From assembly GCA_965203345.1 (NCBI GenBank), contig CBDBCK010000028.1, positions 620,001 to 684,000 of the forward strand: 64,000 nucleotides of DNA, written 5' to 3'. Numbering within the stretch: the stretch's first letter is position 1; each line of letters opens with the position of its first letter. Of the stretch, positions 1 through 9,089 are shown in pieces. Position numbers and translations under genes: made by a program. The notes below the pieces were generated by a model that did no database searches, was not told where the DNA came from, and saw only the letters and a program-made list of their open reading frames with translations. This DNA is from CBDBCK01 sp965203345. GTDB taxonomy: Bacteria > Chloroflexota > Dehalococcoidia > Lucifugimonadales > Lucifugimonadaceae.

Positions 1-252
1 TATGATGCCGCCTTTTTCAACTATAGGGCTCACGACATCTCGCGCATGCTCTCTAGTCTTAGTACCCTTAAAAAGAAGGTGCTCAAATAGATGCGCAATA
101 CCTGCTTCGCCTTCGGGCTCGTATCTTGATCCGGCCTTAAACAGGAACTCAACGGCGGCGGAACGAGCATGTGGCATGGCGGCCGTGGATATGCGTATGC
201 CGTTCGGTAGAGTGGTACGCTGTATATTCATATTGATTTCTGCGTGTAACAT
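1..252 (-). CDS. M16 (pitrilysin/insulinase-like) zinc peptidase, N-terminal fragment
   Basis: Translating the complement from the ATG at 252 gives 84 codons that run off the window edge. The peptide contains the inverted zinc motif HxxEH as HLFEH (residues 54-58) followed by LLFKGT, with GSRYEPEGEAGIAH before it, the hallmark start of M16 metallopeptidases of the processing-peptidase/PqqL type. In this family the two His and a downstream Glu (beyond the edge) bind zinc, and the enzyme degrades peptides in a clamshell of two repeated domains. A second in-frame ATG lies at 231; the 252 start is not proven. The gene is divergent from the large membrane protein at 434, so about 180 bp hold both promoters. 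Confidence 0.85.
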   Translation of the reverse strand, partial: MLHAEINMNIQRTTLPNGIRISTAAMPHARSAAVEFLFKAGSRYEPEGEAGIAHLFEHLLFKGTKTREHARDVVSPIVEKGGII

Positions 253-433
253 CTGAGCTCTGGAACATCCGAAGCTCTGAACGGCTGCCTGAATGTTTGA
301 GCGTAGCTACTGTTCAGGTGCATATATTCATCAGATTGGGCAACGTGGTTTTGTTAATTCCCATATGCATTGATATTACGCTTTTGTCGCCGGTAGGTCA
401 AATTGCCACCGTGATATTTAGAGTATAGACGGC

Positions 434-3400
434 TTGAGAATCTATGAAGTGAAAGAGGGCAGCATTGGAGTAGCCTCATGGTTACGCCGTCCTAGTTTAT
501 TTTATCCGATTGCGCTTGTTGCCGTAGTGGTACTAGCAGCATTTCTGCGACTGTCAACTGGACTTGACTGGGATCAAGGTGGGGTGTTTCATCCGGACGA
601 GAGAGCGATAATGCAAAGGGTTCTAGATTGCATCGGATGGAGTAAGTCTGGAATTTGTGCAGATGTAGGCTCAAGTTCTTTCTCTTGGCGTGATATTCTC
701 TCCCCGGATCGTAGCCCTCTAAATCCTGGATGGTTCAATTACGGTTCCTTACCCTTATACATTTTGAAACTGACTGAGGTCGTTTCGGGGTCGGGATATC
801 CGGATCTGCTCTTATATGGACGGGCAGTGTCTGTAGCCGCTGATATCGGAACGTTAGTTCTCATTTATGCGTTAGGCGTTAGGCTTTTTTCCCGTCGCGT
901 AGGGTTGCTGGCTGCTTTATTGGGTGCACTAGCCGTTCTCCATATACAGCTCAGCCGCTTTATCACTGTGGACGCGATGCTTACGTTGTTCGTGGTGGCT
1001 ACTCTTTATTTTTCCGTAAGAGTGGCGCAAGAAGGGAAACTGCGGTATTCGACTTTGGCCGGTGTAGCTTTTGGATTGGCGTTGGCTACGAAGTTCGCAG
1101 CCCTACCGCTTGTTGTAATCGTCGCTGTCGCACACATACTCTTCTGGGTTTCTCCTAGAAGCGAGGTATTGAGCACGGCTACTTTTGTTAAGGCTGGAAG
1201 AACTGGTTTCAGTAGGTACGTCCTTGTAGGAGGAGCAGCCTCCGCCTTATTCGGGGCGATAGCTTTCTTCTTAGGAGAGCCATATGCGATTCTAGATTGG
1301 CGTTCTTTTATGCGTGATGTAACTACTCAGTCACAGATGGTGAGGCTGATATCCGATCTACCTTTTACGCGTCAATATATTGGAACGACCCCATATCTGT
1401 ATTACATAGTGCAGCTGGGGACGTGGGGCTTGGGTCCCGCGTTAGGTGTAGCGGCATGGGCCGGAGCGGCATGGGGGATTGTAAGAGGGTTGATAGTAAG
1501 ACGTAAGAGCGATTTGGTGGTACTTGGCTGGCTAGTGCTCTACTTTGGTATCACTGGAGCGTTTGGCGTTAAATTTATGCGTTACATGGAGCCCGTTACG
1601 CCTGTAATGTTCATTTATGGTGCCGCTCTGCTATTCTGGATTTCAGACCGGTTACGTAGCCGTCTGCATAGTCGCGTGCGTCTAATCGCATGGCTTCCCG
1701 TGGCGGTCGTGTTGTTGTTGACCTTCCATTACGCTTTTGCCTTTACGTCGGCTAACTCAGGGATCCATCCTGCTTGGCGGGCGTCGAACTGGCTTGCCGA
1801 GAACGCCCCTTCTGGCTCGGCAGTGGTGCAGGAACACTGGGAAGAAGGGGTGCCCTTGAGGTCGCTTAACATTTCTCATGCTTCAAGTCAACTTCCTTTG
1901 TACAATTTCGACTCGGAGGATAAGTTTGAGGAAGTGTTCGATACACTAGCGTCTTCTGATTACCTTGTGCTCTACAGTAACCGTCTTTACGGAACTATAC
2001 CCCGTTTAGAGGAGAGGTATCCTCTTTCCACTCTCTATTACGAGGCTCTTTTTTCTGGAGAGCTGGGTTATGAACTGGTGTTCAACGAGACGCGTCCAAT
2101 CAGCGCGCTTGGGGTTGTCTTTTACGAAGACCCTTTTGCAAGGGTTGATCTGCCATTGCCCGAAGGGTTTAATGAGCCTCAAGGTCAACTGTCTACCATA
2201 AGAATGGGCTGGGCAGACGAAAGTTTTACGGTATACGACCATCCTCATGTGATGATTTTCGAAAACAAGGGGCAGCTTGACCCTGAAGACATGATGTATA
2301 GCTCCGGGATAGCGTCAAAAATTCAGGAAGCATCTGGTGACTTTAGGCGCGTAGGACTGCAATTTAGTGAAGAAGAGTGGGAGACGCAACGGAGCGGAGG
2401 AACGTGGAGCGACATCTTTTTTCTTAAGGCATTGCCTTGGCAATTTGCCTGGTTACCATGGCTGGGAGTGATTTATCTCATTGGACTGGTTGCGTTTCCT
2501 CTTGCACATGCTCTCTTTGGGGCGTTCCCAGATAGAGGATGGCTATTATCTAAGCCGCTGGGCCTCTTGTTAGCGGGATGGGCAACCTGGACCTTTGTCT
2601 CGTATGGTGTAGCTCCTTACAACCTGGAGAGCGTATGGCTTGGGGTTGGTGTACTTGCCTCGTTGTCGCTTATAACTTTGCCATTCAAGGGGCGTCAGTT
2701 GCTTCAGTTTCTCAAAACTAAACATCGCAGGCTCTTCCTATTAGAGATGGTCTTTCTGCTGGCTTTCTTCTCCTTTATGGCTGTGCGTATGGCGAACCCG
2801 GATCTGTGGCACATATGGCGAGGCGGCGAGAAGCCTATGGACTTCGCCTATTTAAACGCTGTCGTCCGTTCAACGCTAATGCCACCTTATGACCCATGGT
2901 TTGCTGAGGGTCATCTCAACTACTACTACTTCGGTCAATTTCTGATCTCTTGGGTCGTGAAGACAGCAGGGGTAGTACCGTCTGTAGCTTATAATTTGGC
3001 CATACCTTTGCTATTTGCGATCACGATTTCTTCCGCCTTTTTCTTTGGTTATGGGTTTGCGTTCCTGGCGTCTCACAGAAAGGGAAGCAAGGGTATTGTC
3101 TTGTCGCGTTCTCCGGTATTAGCTGGAATGCTTGCCGCCTTTTTTGTAGCGGTTGCGGGCAATCTGGATGGAGCGGTTCAAGTCTTCAACGTGATTAGAG
3201 GGGCGGTATCTGATTTCTCTAGCACGGGGTTTGACTATTGGAGGAGCTCACGGCTTATTATCTCTGATCCTCCCGGCAACGAAATAACAGAATTTCCTTT
3301 CTTTTCCTTTCTGTTTGCCGATTTACACGCACATATGATAGCTATACCTTTTGCTATGGTCTCCACGGCTTTGGCGGTGTCCGTTTTTATAGCTGTTATA

Positions 3401-4798
3401 AAGAGCGGTCGTGGGATATGGTTTGCGGCACTTATTCTGGGGTTGGTCGCGGGTGCTTTTCGTGCTATTAACGCTTGGGATTTTCCGGTTCAGATGACTT
3501 TAGCTGTTACTTTTGCATCAATAGGAGCTTTGATGGGCAGAGAGCGCTCAATTTCGTCAAGGCTTTTGCACGCGGTCGCACTTTCTATAGTTATTGTTGT
3601 AGCTGGATATTTGGCGTTTCTTCCATTTCACAACCGGACTGAACTGTTTAACGCTGGAGTAGGGCTGACTATTTCGCAAACCCCTATATGGCAGTACTTG
3701 TTTATCCATCTTCCCTTCATTGTGTCTTCTTTGGTTTGGTTGCTGGTGGAGTCGGTAAGGCTTTTGCGTGGCCAATCCCGCAATCAAGGGCTTGTAAAAT
3801 TCTTCCCGGCCGGGGTTATCGTAACGACTTTGATTGCCGTGTCTCTTGCTGGCTTGTTTTGGACGGAGCGAACGACTGCCGTATTTGCATTGGGTATGGC
3901 GTTTGCTTTTGCGGGAGTGTCACTATTGGCCGCCAGTGGAAAGTTGCGTTTCTCATCATCAGGGGTTCAGTACGCCGCCGTATTTGCTTCAACACTAGCG
4001 GCTATGGCGTTTGGGCTTGGTTCATTGGTGGATATTGTGGTGCTGGAGGGCGATATTGGGCGTCAAAACACAGTGTTCAAGTTTTATGTTCAGGCTTGGT
4101 GGATTATGGCTATCGCGGCGGCTATCTTTGCCTGGCTAGTTTGGAGGTTGCAGGCGCAAAGTTTCACGCAACGCATCGGTTCTGCTGGTTGGCGCGTCTT
4201 TCTGGTTGTCATGGTTGTTGCTATGTTTGCTTACCCCGTTTTGGGAACACAGGCACGTTTAGGCGACAGATTCGACAACTCTTTTGTGTCTTTAGATGGA
4301 GCGGCTTATATGGAGCGGCTGGAGAAGGTTGATACACCTTATTGGTGCTTTCCATCTGGTGTCGAGCCGAAAGCATTAGATTTTGCATCCGATATGAGGA
4401 TGATAGGGTGGTTGCAGGAGAACGTGAAGGGTTCACCCGTGATAGTGGAGGCAATTGCGCCTGAGTACTGTTGGGGGAACAGGATAGCGGTCTATACGGG
4501 ACTGCCGTCAGTGATAGGGTGGAGGTGGCACCAAACGCAACAACGTTTCGGGTATAGGTTTGAGGTGGAGAAGCGCAGAAGTGAGGTGGAGGATTTCTAC
4601 TCAACTTCGTCAGTGCAACAGGCTGCCCGGTTCTTATCTAGCTACGATGTAGCGTATGTGATAGCTGGAGACCTGGAACGAGTTTTCTATCCGGATGAGG
4701 CTCTTGAGAAGTTCCAGACCATGGAGGATATGGGCGTACTGAAGCGCGTCTATGAAGAACAGGCAGCTGTGATATATGAGGTTGTACGAAGCGGTTAA
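434..4798 (+). CDS. Giant membrane protein: GT-C glycosyltransferase-like half fused to DUF2298 (Chlor_Arch_YYY) half
   Basis: 1454 codons with more than 20 predicted hydrophobic segments. The N-terminal half (about residues 25-460) resembles PMT/ArnT-type GT-C transferases: a first loop with HPDER (acidic pair used for lipid-linked sugar chemistry in this fold), then repeated membrane spans. The C-terminal half carries the diagnostic DUF2298 stretch DPWFAEGHLNYYYFGQ, which gives the 'YYY' name to this family of Chloroflexi and archaea. Function is unproven; transfer of a lipid-linked sugar at the outer membrane face is the reasonable guess. The only plausible start is TTG at 434 with no clear Shine-Dalgarno, so the start is weak. 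Its stop overlaps by 4 bp the stop of the convergent restriction gene, which suggests the restriction island was inserted directly against, or slightly into, its 3' end. Confidence 0.85.
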   Translation: MRIYEVKEGSIGVASWLRRPSLFYPIALVAVVVLAAFLRLSTGLDWDQGGVFHPDERAIMQRVLDCIGWSKSGICADVGSSSFSWRDILSPDRSPLNPGWFNYGSLPLYILKLTEVVSGSGYPDLLLYGRAVSVAADIGTLVLIYALGVRLFSRRVGLLAALLGALAVLHIQLSRFITVDAMLTLFVVATLYFSVRVAQEGKLRYSTLAGVAFGLALATKFAALPLVVIVAVAHILFWVSPRSEVLSTATFVKAGRTGFSRYVLVGGAASALFGAIAFFLGEPYAILDWRSFMRDVTTQSQMVRLISDLPFTRQYIGTTPYLYYIVQLGTWGLGPALGVAAWAGAAWGIVRGLIVRRKSDLVVLGWLVLYFGITGAFGVKFMRYMEPVTPVMFIYGAALLFWISDRLRSRLHSRVRLIAWLPVAVVLLLTFHYAFAFTSANSGIHPAWRASNWLAENAPSGSAVVQEHWEEGVPLRSLNISHASSQLPLYNFDSEDKFEEVFDTLASSDYLVLYSNRLYGTIPRLEERYPLSTLYYEALFSGELGYELVFNETRPISALGVVFYEDPFARVDLPLPEGFNEPQGQLSTIRMGWADESFTVYDHPHVMIFENKGQLDPEDMMYSSGIASKIQEASGDFRRVGLQFSEEEWETQRSGGTWSDIFFLKALPWQFAWLPWLGVIYLIGLVAFPLAHALFGAFPDRGWLLSKPLGLLLAGWATWTFVSYGVAPYNLESVWLGVGVLASLSLITLPFKGRQLLQFLKTKHRRLFLLEMVFLLAFFSFMAVRMANPDLWHIWRGGEKPMDFAYLNAVVRSTLMPPYDPWFAEGHLNYYYFGQFLISWVVKTAGVVPSVAYNLAIPLLFAITISSAFFFGYGFAFLASHRKGSKGIVLSRSPVLAGMLAAFFVAVAGNLDGAVQVFNVIRGAVSDFSSTGFDYWRSSRLIISDPPGNEITEFPFFSFLFADLHAHMIAIPFAMVSTALAVSVFIAVIKSGRGIWFAALILGLVAGAFRAINAWDFPVQMTLAVTFASIGALMGRERSISSRLLHAVALSIVIVVAGYLAFLPFHNRTELFNAGVGLTISQTPIWQYLFIHLPFIVSSLVWLLVESVRLLRGQSRNQGLVKFFPAGVIVTTLIAVSLAGLFWTERTTAVFALGMAFAFAGVSLLAASGKLRFSSSGVQYAAVFASTLAAMAFGLGSLVDIVVLEGDIGRQNTVFKFYVQAWWIMAIAAAIFAWLVWRLQAQSFTQRIGSAGWRVFLVVMVVAMFAYPVLGTQARLGDRFDNSFVSLDGAAYMERLEKVDTPYWCFPSGVEPKALDFASDMRMIGWLQENVKGSPVIVEAIAPEYCWGNRIAVYTGLPSVIGWRWHQTQQRFGYRFEVEKRRSEVEDFYSTSSVQQAARFLSSYDVAYVIAGDLERVFYPDEALEKFQTMEDMGVLKRVYEEQAAVIYEVVRSG

Positions 4799-7794
4799 TA
4801 ACTGCCGGGTTTTGTAAATATACGCGAAGGGTCCCCGATCCAGTGATACTTGTAAGGTCCCAGGGGAGAGGCGCCAGGATTGTAAAAAAGGAGATCTACC
4901 GAAACGCTGCGTTTCCCATGCTCGAAAACACGAACCTTGCGGTCTTTACCGTCTTCTAAGAAAAGCTTTTTATAGCCATCAATTTTACGGTACGAGGAGG
5001 TATGCGCCTCTCCTTTAGGGTCAACGAACACAATACGGTACTCGTTCTCCCGGCACATCCAAAATACAAAATCGGGCAGGAAACGGCGATATTCGTTTCT
5101 TTCTGAATCGTAATAGGGGATATGAACACGGTCTAGAGACTCATCCAGCTTGCTAAACATCCAGGCATCCCAGGAGGTCTCCAACAGCACCTCGTTGTTT
5201 TTTGTCCATTCCTCCAGTGCGTTAATAAAAGCGATTTCGCTTGGAACTTTGATTATGTGTTGTATGTAGTCCGCCTTTTCATTACCCAATACAACCGGCA
5301 AGTAGTAATGTCCAAGCAGTTTTTTGATGGTCAGGTCTTTGAAAGTTTCTTCGTCTTCCCCCAGAAAATACTTACCAAACTCTTCACGCGTTATCTCTCC
5401 CCTTTTAAGTTGAGCACCTAAATCGGAGATTTTGCTGTCTGACGTCCGACCCTGCTTCACGCTGTCTATCTTAGGCTGAATATCTTTGACATATTCCGAA
5501 TGAACGCGAATTTCGCGGAAATGCACAATGTCTTTATCCTCATTATTGAGTTCCCGGATACTATCGGCCACCTTTGCAGTTTGGGAGATGTGGGACACAA
5601 GACGGCTTTGTAGAAAAGGAATCATCGCATAGGTCTTTTCAGGAGTGGACTGTATGGACCCCGGTTGTTGAACCATACCACGCAAAGCGGTAATCGTGGG
5701 CATAGTAAGCCCGTCACGGACTGCCAGCACTGAATCAGATGTCCTTCCGATCCATGCCTTGAACCTGCGCAACGTTTCGTCACTCATAGAAAATGGAGCC
5801 TGTGCCGTGTCGCTATGCTCGTCTCTATATTCGGGAACCAGTAGAGGCATGTCGGTGCCGTTGACCTTTGGTCTTGGCGATTTTTCAAAACCTTCCAGTT
5901 TTTCAAAGTCTGGGCGTTTCTCTGTTTCCAAGCCTTCCAGTACCGATTTGATGGCGTTGCGATTTGTAGCAAAAAGAAAGAGGGTTTCCGGGGGCTGCAC
6001 CAAGTGGTGGCATTGATCCATGATCATCTTTTCTGGATCACTCAAAGCAAGGCGAGAAAGTCGGCGACGCTTGCCGGGTAAAGTTTCTATGCGCACCCCG
6101 CGACCGACGGATTGCACGACAAACTTCTTCGCATCACTGCCGCCGATATTGATGAAGTTAATGACATTAGGACGGTTGGAATCCCAACTTTCAAAGAAGG
6201 TGCGAGAGCCCATCAGAATTGTGATTGGGCTTTGCTCCAATCCGTCAAAAAAAGATTGCTCCTGTAATGCGGTTGTCTCTTCATATCCGACCAGAATTTG
6301 ATTGCGCCACTTTGCGGTATCACCAATGCGTATAAGCGCAAACGGAGAGTCAGCATTCTTCATCTGGAAAGCCAACTCCTTATTGTCGCTACTACGGATA
6401 TACTGTAATGCTCCCTTTCTCCGGCTGAGGAAAACTGCTTTACGCAAATCGGTGATTTTCATCGTTTTAATCGGGGTTTCATCAATACCGATAATCCCAC
6501 CGCCGTCTTCTCCAAAAAGAAGCGACGCGTTTTCCCAATCTTTAATCAGTTCCTTTTTTGAATCCTCAAAAATCTTCCCGTCAATCTCACCTGTGGCGAT
6601 TTCACGCAATGTCTGAAAAAACGCCCACAAATCGTTTCTTTCGTTCTCAATATCCGTATTTACAGAGTTAACCAAAGTCAACATAAGAGGGAGATGATAC
6701 AGTTCTCTCAAGCCGGTTTTCTCCCGGAGCATATCAACACGCACGGATACATAAGCAAGGGTTATGAGGGACTTCAAGACGATTTTTTGTCTTTCCGCGT
6801 GGCTGATTTCTTCTTCTCTGTTTCTGAACGCGCTATATTCCCTTTCGTTCAGGTAAATACTTTTTCCATAGCCGTTCTTTGTAAATTCCTCCAGATTATA
6901 TTTCTTGACTGTCGTTAGAATGTCTACCCTATCTGTAAAGGTCGCGGAAAAATTAAACAGAAACCCCTCTCGCACCATGATTGCGTAATAAGCCTGCCGC
7001 TTGGACTCGTCCTTGCCGCCCTTATGCGCTTCATCCAGAAGCACGTACCACTTCCCGCCGTTTTCGTATGTGCGGTAATCGGTCAGAGCATCTTTCTGAA
7101 CATCAGAAATGTTGTCGCTGCGGTGATAATAGACCGTTGCTGAATCACCCAACTTCTGCTGATACGGCCCCCTGCCTGTTTGGCGCAGAGGAACCAGGTT
7201 TATTTGCAGTTTGCCGGACTGATTGAACTCGTCTATAGTATGGCGAATTTGACCGATCAGATGCTCGCTGGGTGCCAGAATGAGGATATTATGCGGTGGT
7301 ATTTCTCCGTGTTTTTTCAAAGAGTGCAGATGTTCAATCAGTTTGACCATAACGAGCGTTTTGCCGCTCCCCGTGGCCATCCAGAAGCACATGCGGTTGA
7401 TGAGGTGAGAGTATGGAATAACATCGCCATGAAAATTAATAAATTCCGAGAGTATCTTAAATACAGGATTCTGTTTTTCATTACGCCTGTCCGCGTTGCG
7501 TTCGTACTTTTTTACTGAAAGTTCGGCTATTGGTGATTGTCCGGTGCGCGCATACAAACCGGCAAAATCTTGTTTGCGTTGGTTATTGGTATCCTGTGCT
7601 TCGTTTGCTTGCCATCTGTTTTCCTGCCCGTAGTAAAGATGAAGAGCCCGTGCTGCATTTTCCAGAGCGGATCTTTGGTAATCGTATAGTGTCTTTTGTG
7701 ATGAAAACCGTTGGATATCAGATACTTGCCAGGTTTCAGGCAGGTCGCCGTAGTTTAGGGATTGAGCTATGGACTCAAGGAGTGGGGCGGCCAT
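4795..7794 (-). CDS. res: Type III restriction enzyme, Res (helicase-nuclease) subunit
   Basis: 999 aa. Walker A ATGSGKT at residues 140-146, DEAH box in LLDEAHKGG (254-257), helicase motif VI as QSVGRGVRIE, and a C-terminal PD-(D/E)xK nuclease with DFVFW...VFVDPKGE around 915-940. This is the complete EcoP15I/EcoP1I-type architecture: ATP-driven communication between two sites followed by cleavage in complex with Mod. It is intact and needs the modification subunit at 17995-20661, about 10 kb upstream in its own transcriptional direction; normally the two genes abut. The first ~60 codons are duplicated as scars at 8823-9089, 11312-11562 and 13696-13946. The start at 7794 lies 26 bp after the serine-protease remnant. 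Confidence 0.93.
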   Translation of the reverse strand: MAAPLLESIAQSLNYGDLPETWQVSDIQRFSSQKTLYDYQRSALENAARALHLYYGQENRWQANEAQDTNNQRKQDFAGLYARTGQSPIAELSVKKYERNADRRNEKQNPVFKILSEFINFHGDVIPYSHLINRMCFWMATGSGKTLVMVKLIEHLHSLKKHGEIPPHNILILAPSEHLIGQIRHTIDEFNQSGKLQINLVPLRQTGRGPYQQKLGDSATVYYHRSDNISDVQKDALTDYRTYENGGKWYVLLDEAHKGGKDESKRQAYYAIMVREGFLFNFSATFTDRVDILTTVKKYNLEEFTKNGYGKSIYLNEREYSAFRNREEEISHAERQKIVLKSLITLAYVSVRVDMLREKTGLRELYHLPLMLTLVNSVNTDIENERNDLWAFFQTLREIATGEIDGKIFEDSKKELIKDWENASLLFGEDGGGIIGIDETPIKTMKITDLRKAVFLSRRKGALQYIRSSDNKELAFQMKNADSPFALIRIGDTAKWRNQILVGYEETTALQEQSFFDGLEQSPITILMGSRTFFESWDSNRPNVINFINIGGSDAKKFVVQSVGRGVRIETLPGKRRRLSRLALSDPEKMIMDQCHHLVQPPETLFLFATNRNAIKSVLEGLETEKRPDFEKLEGFEKSPRPKVNGTDMPLLVPEYRDEHSDTAQAPFSMSDETLRRFKAWIGRTSDSVLAVRDGLTMPTITALRGMVQQPGSIQSTPEKTYAMIPFLQSRLVSHISQTAKVADSIRELNNEDKDIVHFREIRVHSEYVKDIQPKIDSVKQGRTSDSKISDLGAQLKRGEITREEFGKYFLGEDEETFKDLTIKKLLGHYYLPVVLGNEKADYIQHIIKVPSEIAFINALEEWTKNNEVLLETSWDAWMFSKLDESLDRVHIPYYDSERNEYRRFLPDFVFWMCRENEYRIVFVDPKGEAHTSSYRKIDGYKKLFLEDGKDRKVRVFEHGKRSVSVDLLFYNPGASPLGPYKYHWIGDPSRIFTKPGSY

Positions 7795-7820
7795 ACTTCA
7801 GTTTGGCCATGGTTTATGAA

Positions 7821-8168
7821 TCACTTGTCGGGAGGCAATCCCATTAACATTGGTGGTGGGGAGAAATTTAACTGATTGAAAACACCTCGCCCCTCATGAT
7901 TTTCCACCATCTTTACACATTGCGTAGTTTCAAAGGTAACAGTCGCGGCATGAAAAACGGACAGTACTTTTTCTTGTAAGTCTTGGTTATCTTCCAAAGC
8001 AATTATTTTCAATCCCTGATCAGGATTCTTAATCACTTCGGCCTTTGCTTTGTCAAACTCACTTAAAATGGATTGTGCGGAAATTGAGAGCTGACTTTGA
8101 GTAGTAATCATTGGATCAGTGGGACCCAAAGCAGAATGCTTGCCCATAATTATTTCTCTGCTGCACAT
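7821..8168 (-). pseudogene. SDH-family Clp-fold serine protease, C-terminal part (out of frame)
   Basis: The useful reading begins at EIIMGKHSALGPTDP, the sequence that in SDH proteases directly follows the catalytic-serine helix. That helix is encoded at the end of the 8150-8539 frame. Reading across 8150-8168 shows one base missing after the GCA GCA GA codons, so the two frames are halves of one gene. The rest (about 100 residues, ending GLPPDK) is charged and helical. Even joined, the protein (~240 aa) is a little shorter than usual for the family. Either a natural disruption or a sequence error. It is the 3' half of cargo module E, just ahead of the intact res. Confidence 0.7.
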
Positions 8169-8539
8169 GCGATCATAGTCGCCGCAGACATTGCATTTTG
8201 AGGCACTATAACCCGGATGTGATCATATTTTCTGCGCAAATACTGCACTATTTGGTCTGCGGAATTTATGAAACCACCTGGAGAATGAAGGATAATATCC
8301 AATTTATCCCCTGAAAATTTGTGCAAAACCGACATAAAATGGTGCACGTCCTGATCATTTATGGAAATTAATTCACCGGGCACGTTTGGCTTGAAAACAG
8401 AAAAAGCAGAAGCGTAAATAACGGTATCCCGCTTTGTGAATTCGCCGAGATCTTTGAGGTATTTTCTACGCACCTCGTCCGCTACCGACAACCGGATCTT
8501 GTCGTGGATTGCTTCTCTTACCTCAGACAGATTAGGCAT
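8150..8539 (-). pseudogene. SDH-family Clp-fold serine protease, N-terminal part with catalytic Ser
   Basis: 129 codons resembling serine dehydrogenase proteinases (PF01972, ClpP/SppA fold): LDIILHSPGGFINSADQI is the oxyanion-loop strand and helix, and the serine of NAMSAATMIA is the probable nucleophile. The frame stops at a TAA created by a one-base deletion; the protein continues in the frame 7821-8168. Related cytoplasmic proteases occur in defence and stress contexts, but no substrate can be named. It starts 8 bp inside the end of the small gene 8532-8729, so the two were probably translated together. Confidence 0.75.
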
Positions 8540-8729
8540 TGGTCTGGTTAGGATTAGGAATTGAAGAAGTGGAGTTTGAGGTGATAACTTCTACATGCTC
8601 CGGTTCCCGTCTTGATAGTTTGTATGCCAAATCTATCAGCCGTTTCCTATCAGGGGATAGATATTCTTCCATTTTGGCGATCAGTTCCTCAAGGTCAGTT
8701 TCAATGTCTCTGTGACTTTGGTCTGTCAT
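8532..8729 (-). CDS. Small acidic helical protein upstream of the SDH-type protease
   Basis: 65 aa, not recognised. It is charged and likely helical (DLEELIAKMEEYLSPDRKRLIDLAYKL), with a Ser/Asn-rich tail. A strong purine-rich ribosome site (AAAAAGGGGG, 6 bases ahead of the ATG) supports it as a real gene, and its end overlaps the protease start by 8 bp, which indicates coupling. It is the first gene of cargo module E and follows the mod-tail scar and a divergent copy of the spacer. A protease adaptor or inhibitor is possible but only inferred from position. Confidence 0.6.
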   Translation of the reverse strand: MTDQSHRDIETDLEELIAKMEEYLSPDRKRLIDLAYKLSRREPEHVEVITSNSTSSIPNPNQTNA

Positions 8730-8747
8730 TATTGTTCCCCCTTTTTG

Positions 8748-8826
8748 AATTCTATTTTATAAGCAATGAGTTGCATGTCAGCGGAAATGGATGGAAGCTT
8801 GATTGCTGATAAAGCTGAGTTCTCAT
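8748..8826 (-). repeat. Divergent third copy of the spacer (head of an unknown small ORF)
   Basis: Downstream of the mod-type tail, the minus strand reads ATG AGA ACT CAG CTT TAT and then, allowing one frameshift, a short peptide parallel to the ones starting at 13680 and 15960 (xQLY..AI......VDMQ.IA.KIE). It shares the ATAAAATAGAATTC-type end with the two better conserved copies at 13596-13695 and 15875-15975. Degraded; it marks the junction between scar and cargo module E. Confidence 0.55.
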
Positions 8827-9089
8827 CTTGTCACTCTAATTTTACTCCCCCTCCATAAGTAAGGTTTGATTAGTGACACGAAACGCTGTTTCTCTTTTTT
8901 GTCATTTTGCTTCGTTTGCCTGCCCGTAGTAAAGATAAAGAGCCCTGCTGCATTTTCCAGCGCCGAGCGCTGATAGTCATAAAGCATTTTGCGCGATGAA
9001 AATTGCTCGATCTTCGGCACTCGCCAAGTTTCCGCCAGGTCGCCGTAATTCAGAGATGTAACGACGTTTTCAAGCATGGGCGAAGTCAT
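8823..9089 (-). pseudogene. Junction scar s4: res head fused to mod tail
   Basis: An 88-codon chimera. Residues 1-47 (from SLNYGDLAETW to DYQRSALENAA) copy the start of the intact Res. After a frame slip the sequence continues with EKQRFVSLIKPYLWRG, a copy of the last residues of Mod. The normal mod stop is lost. Its ATG overlaps the stop of the AlbA/ParA gene by 4 bp (ATGA), exactly as a genuine res start would after an upstream gene. It has no catalytic part, so it is read as a recombination scar rather than a protein gene. Copies with the same res-to-mod joint lie at 11312-11562 and 13696-13946. Confidence 0.85.

Noticed and set aside
3688..4332. 214-codon plus-strand frame inside the DUF2298 gene
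   Set aside because: Lies entirely within a long conserved gene in another frame and has no recognisable protein features.
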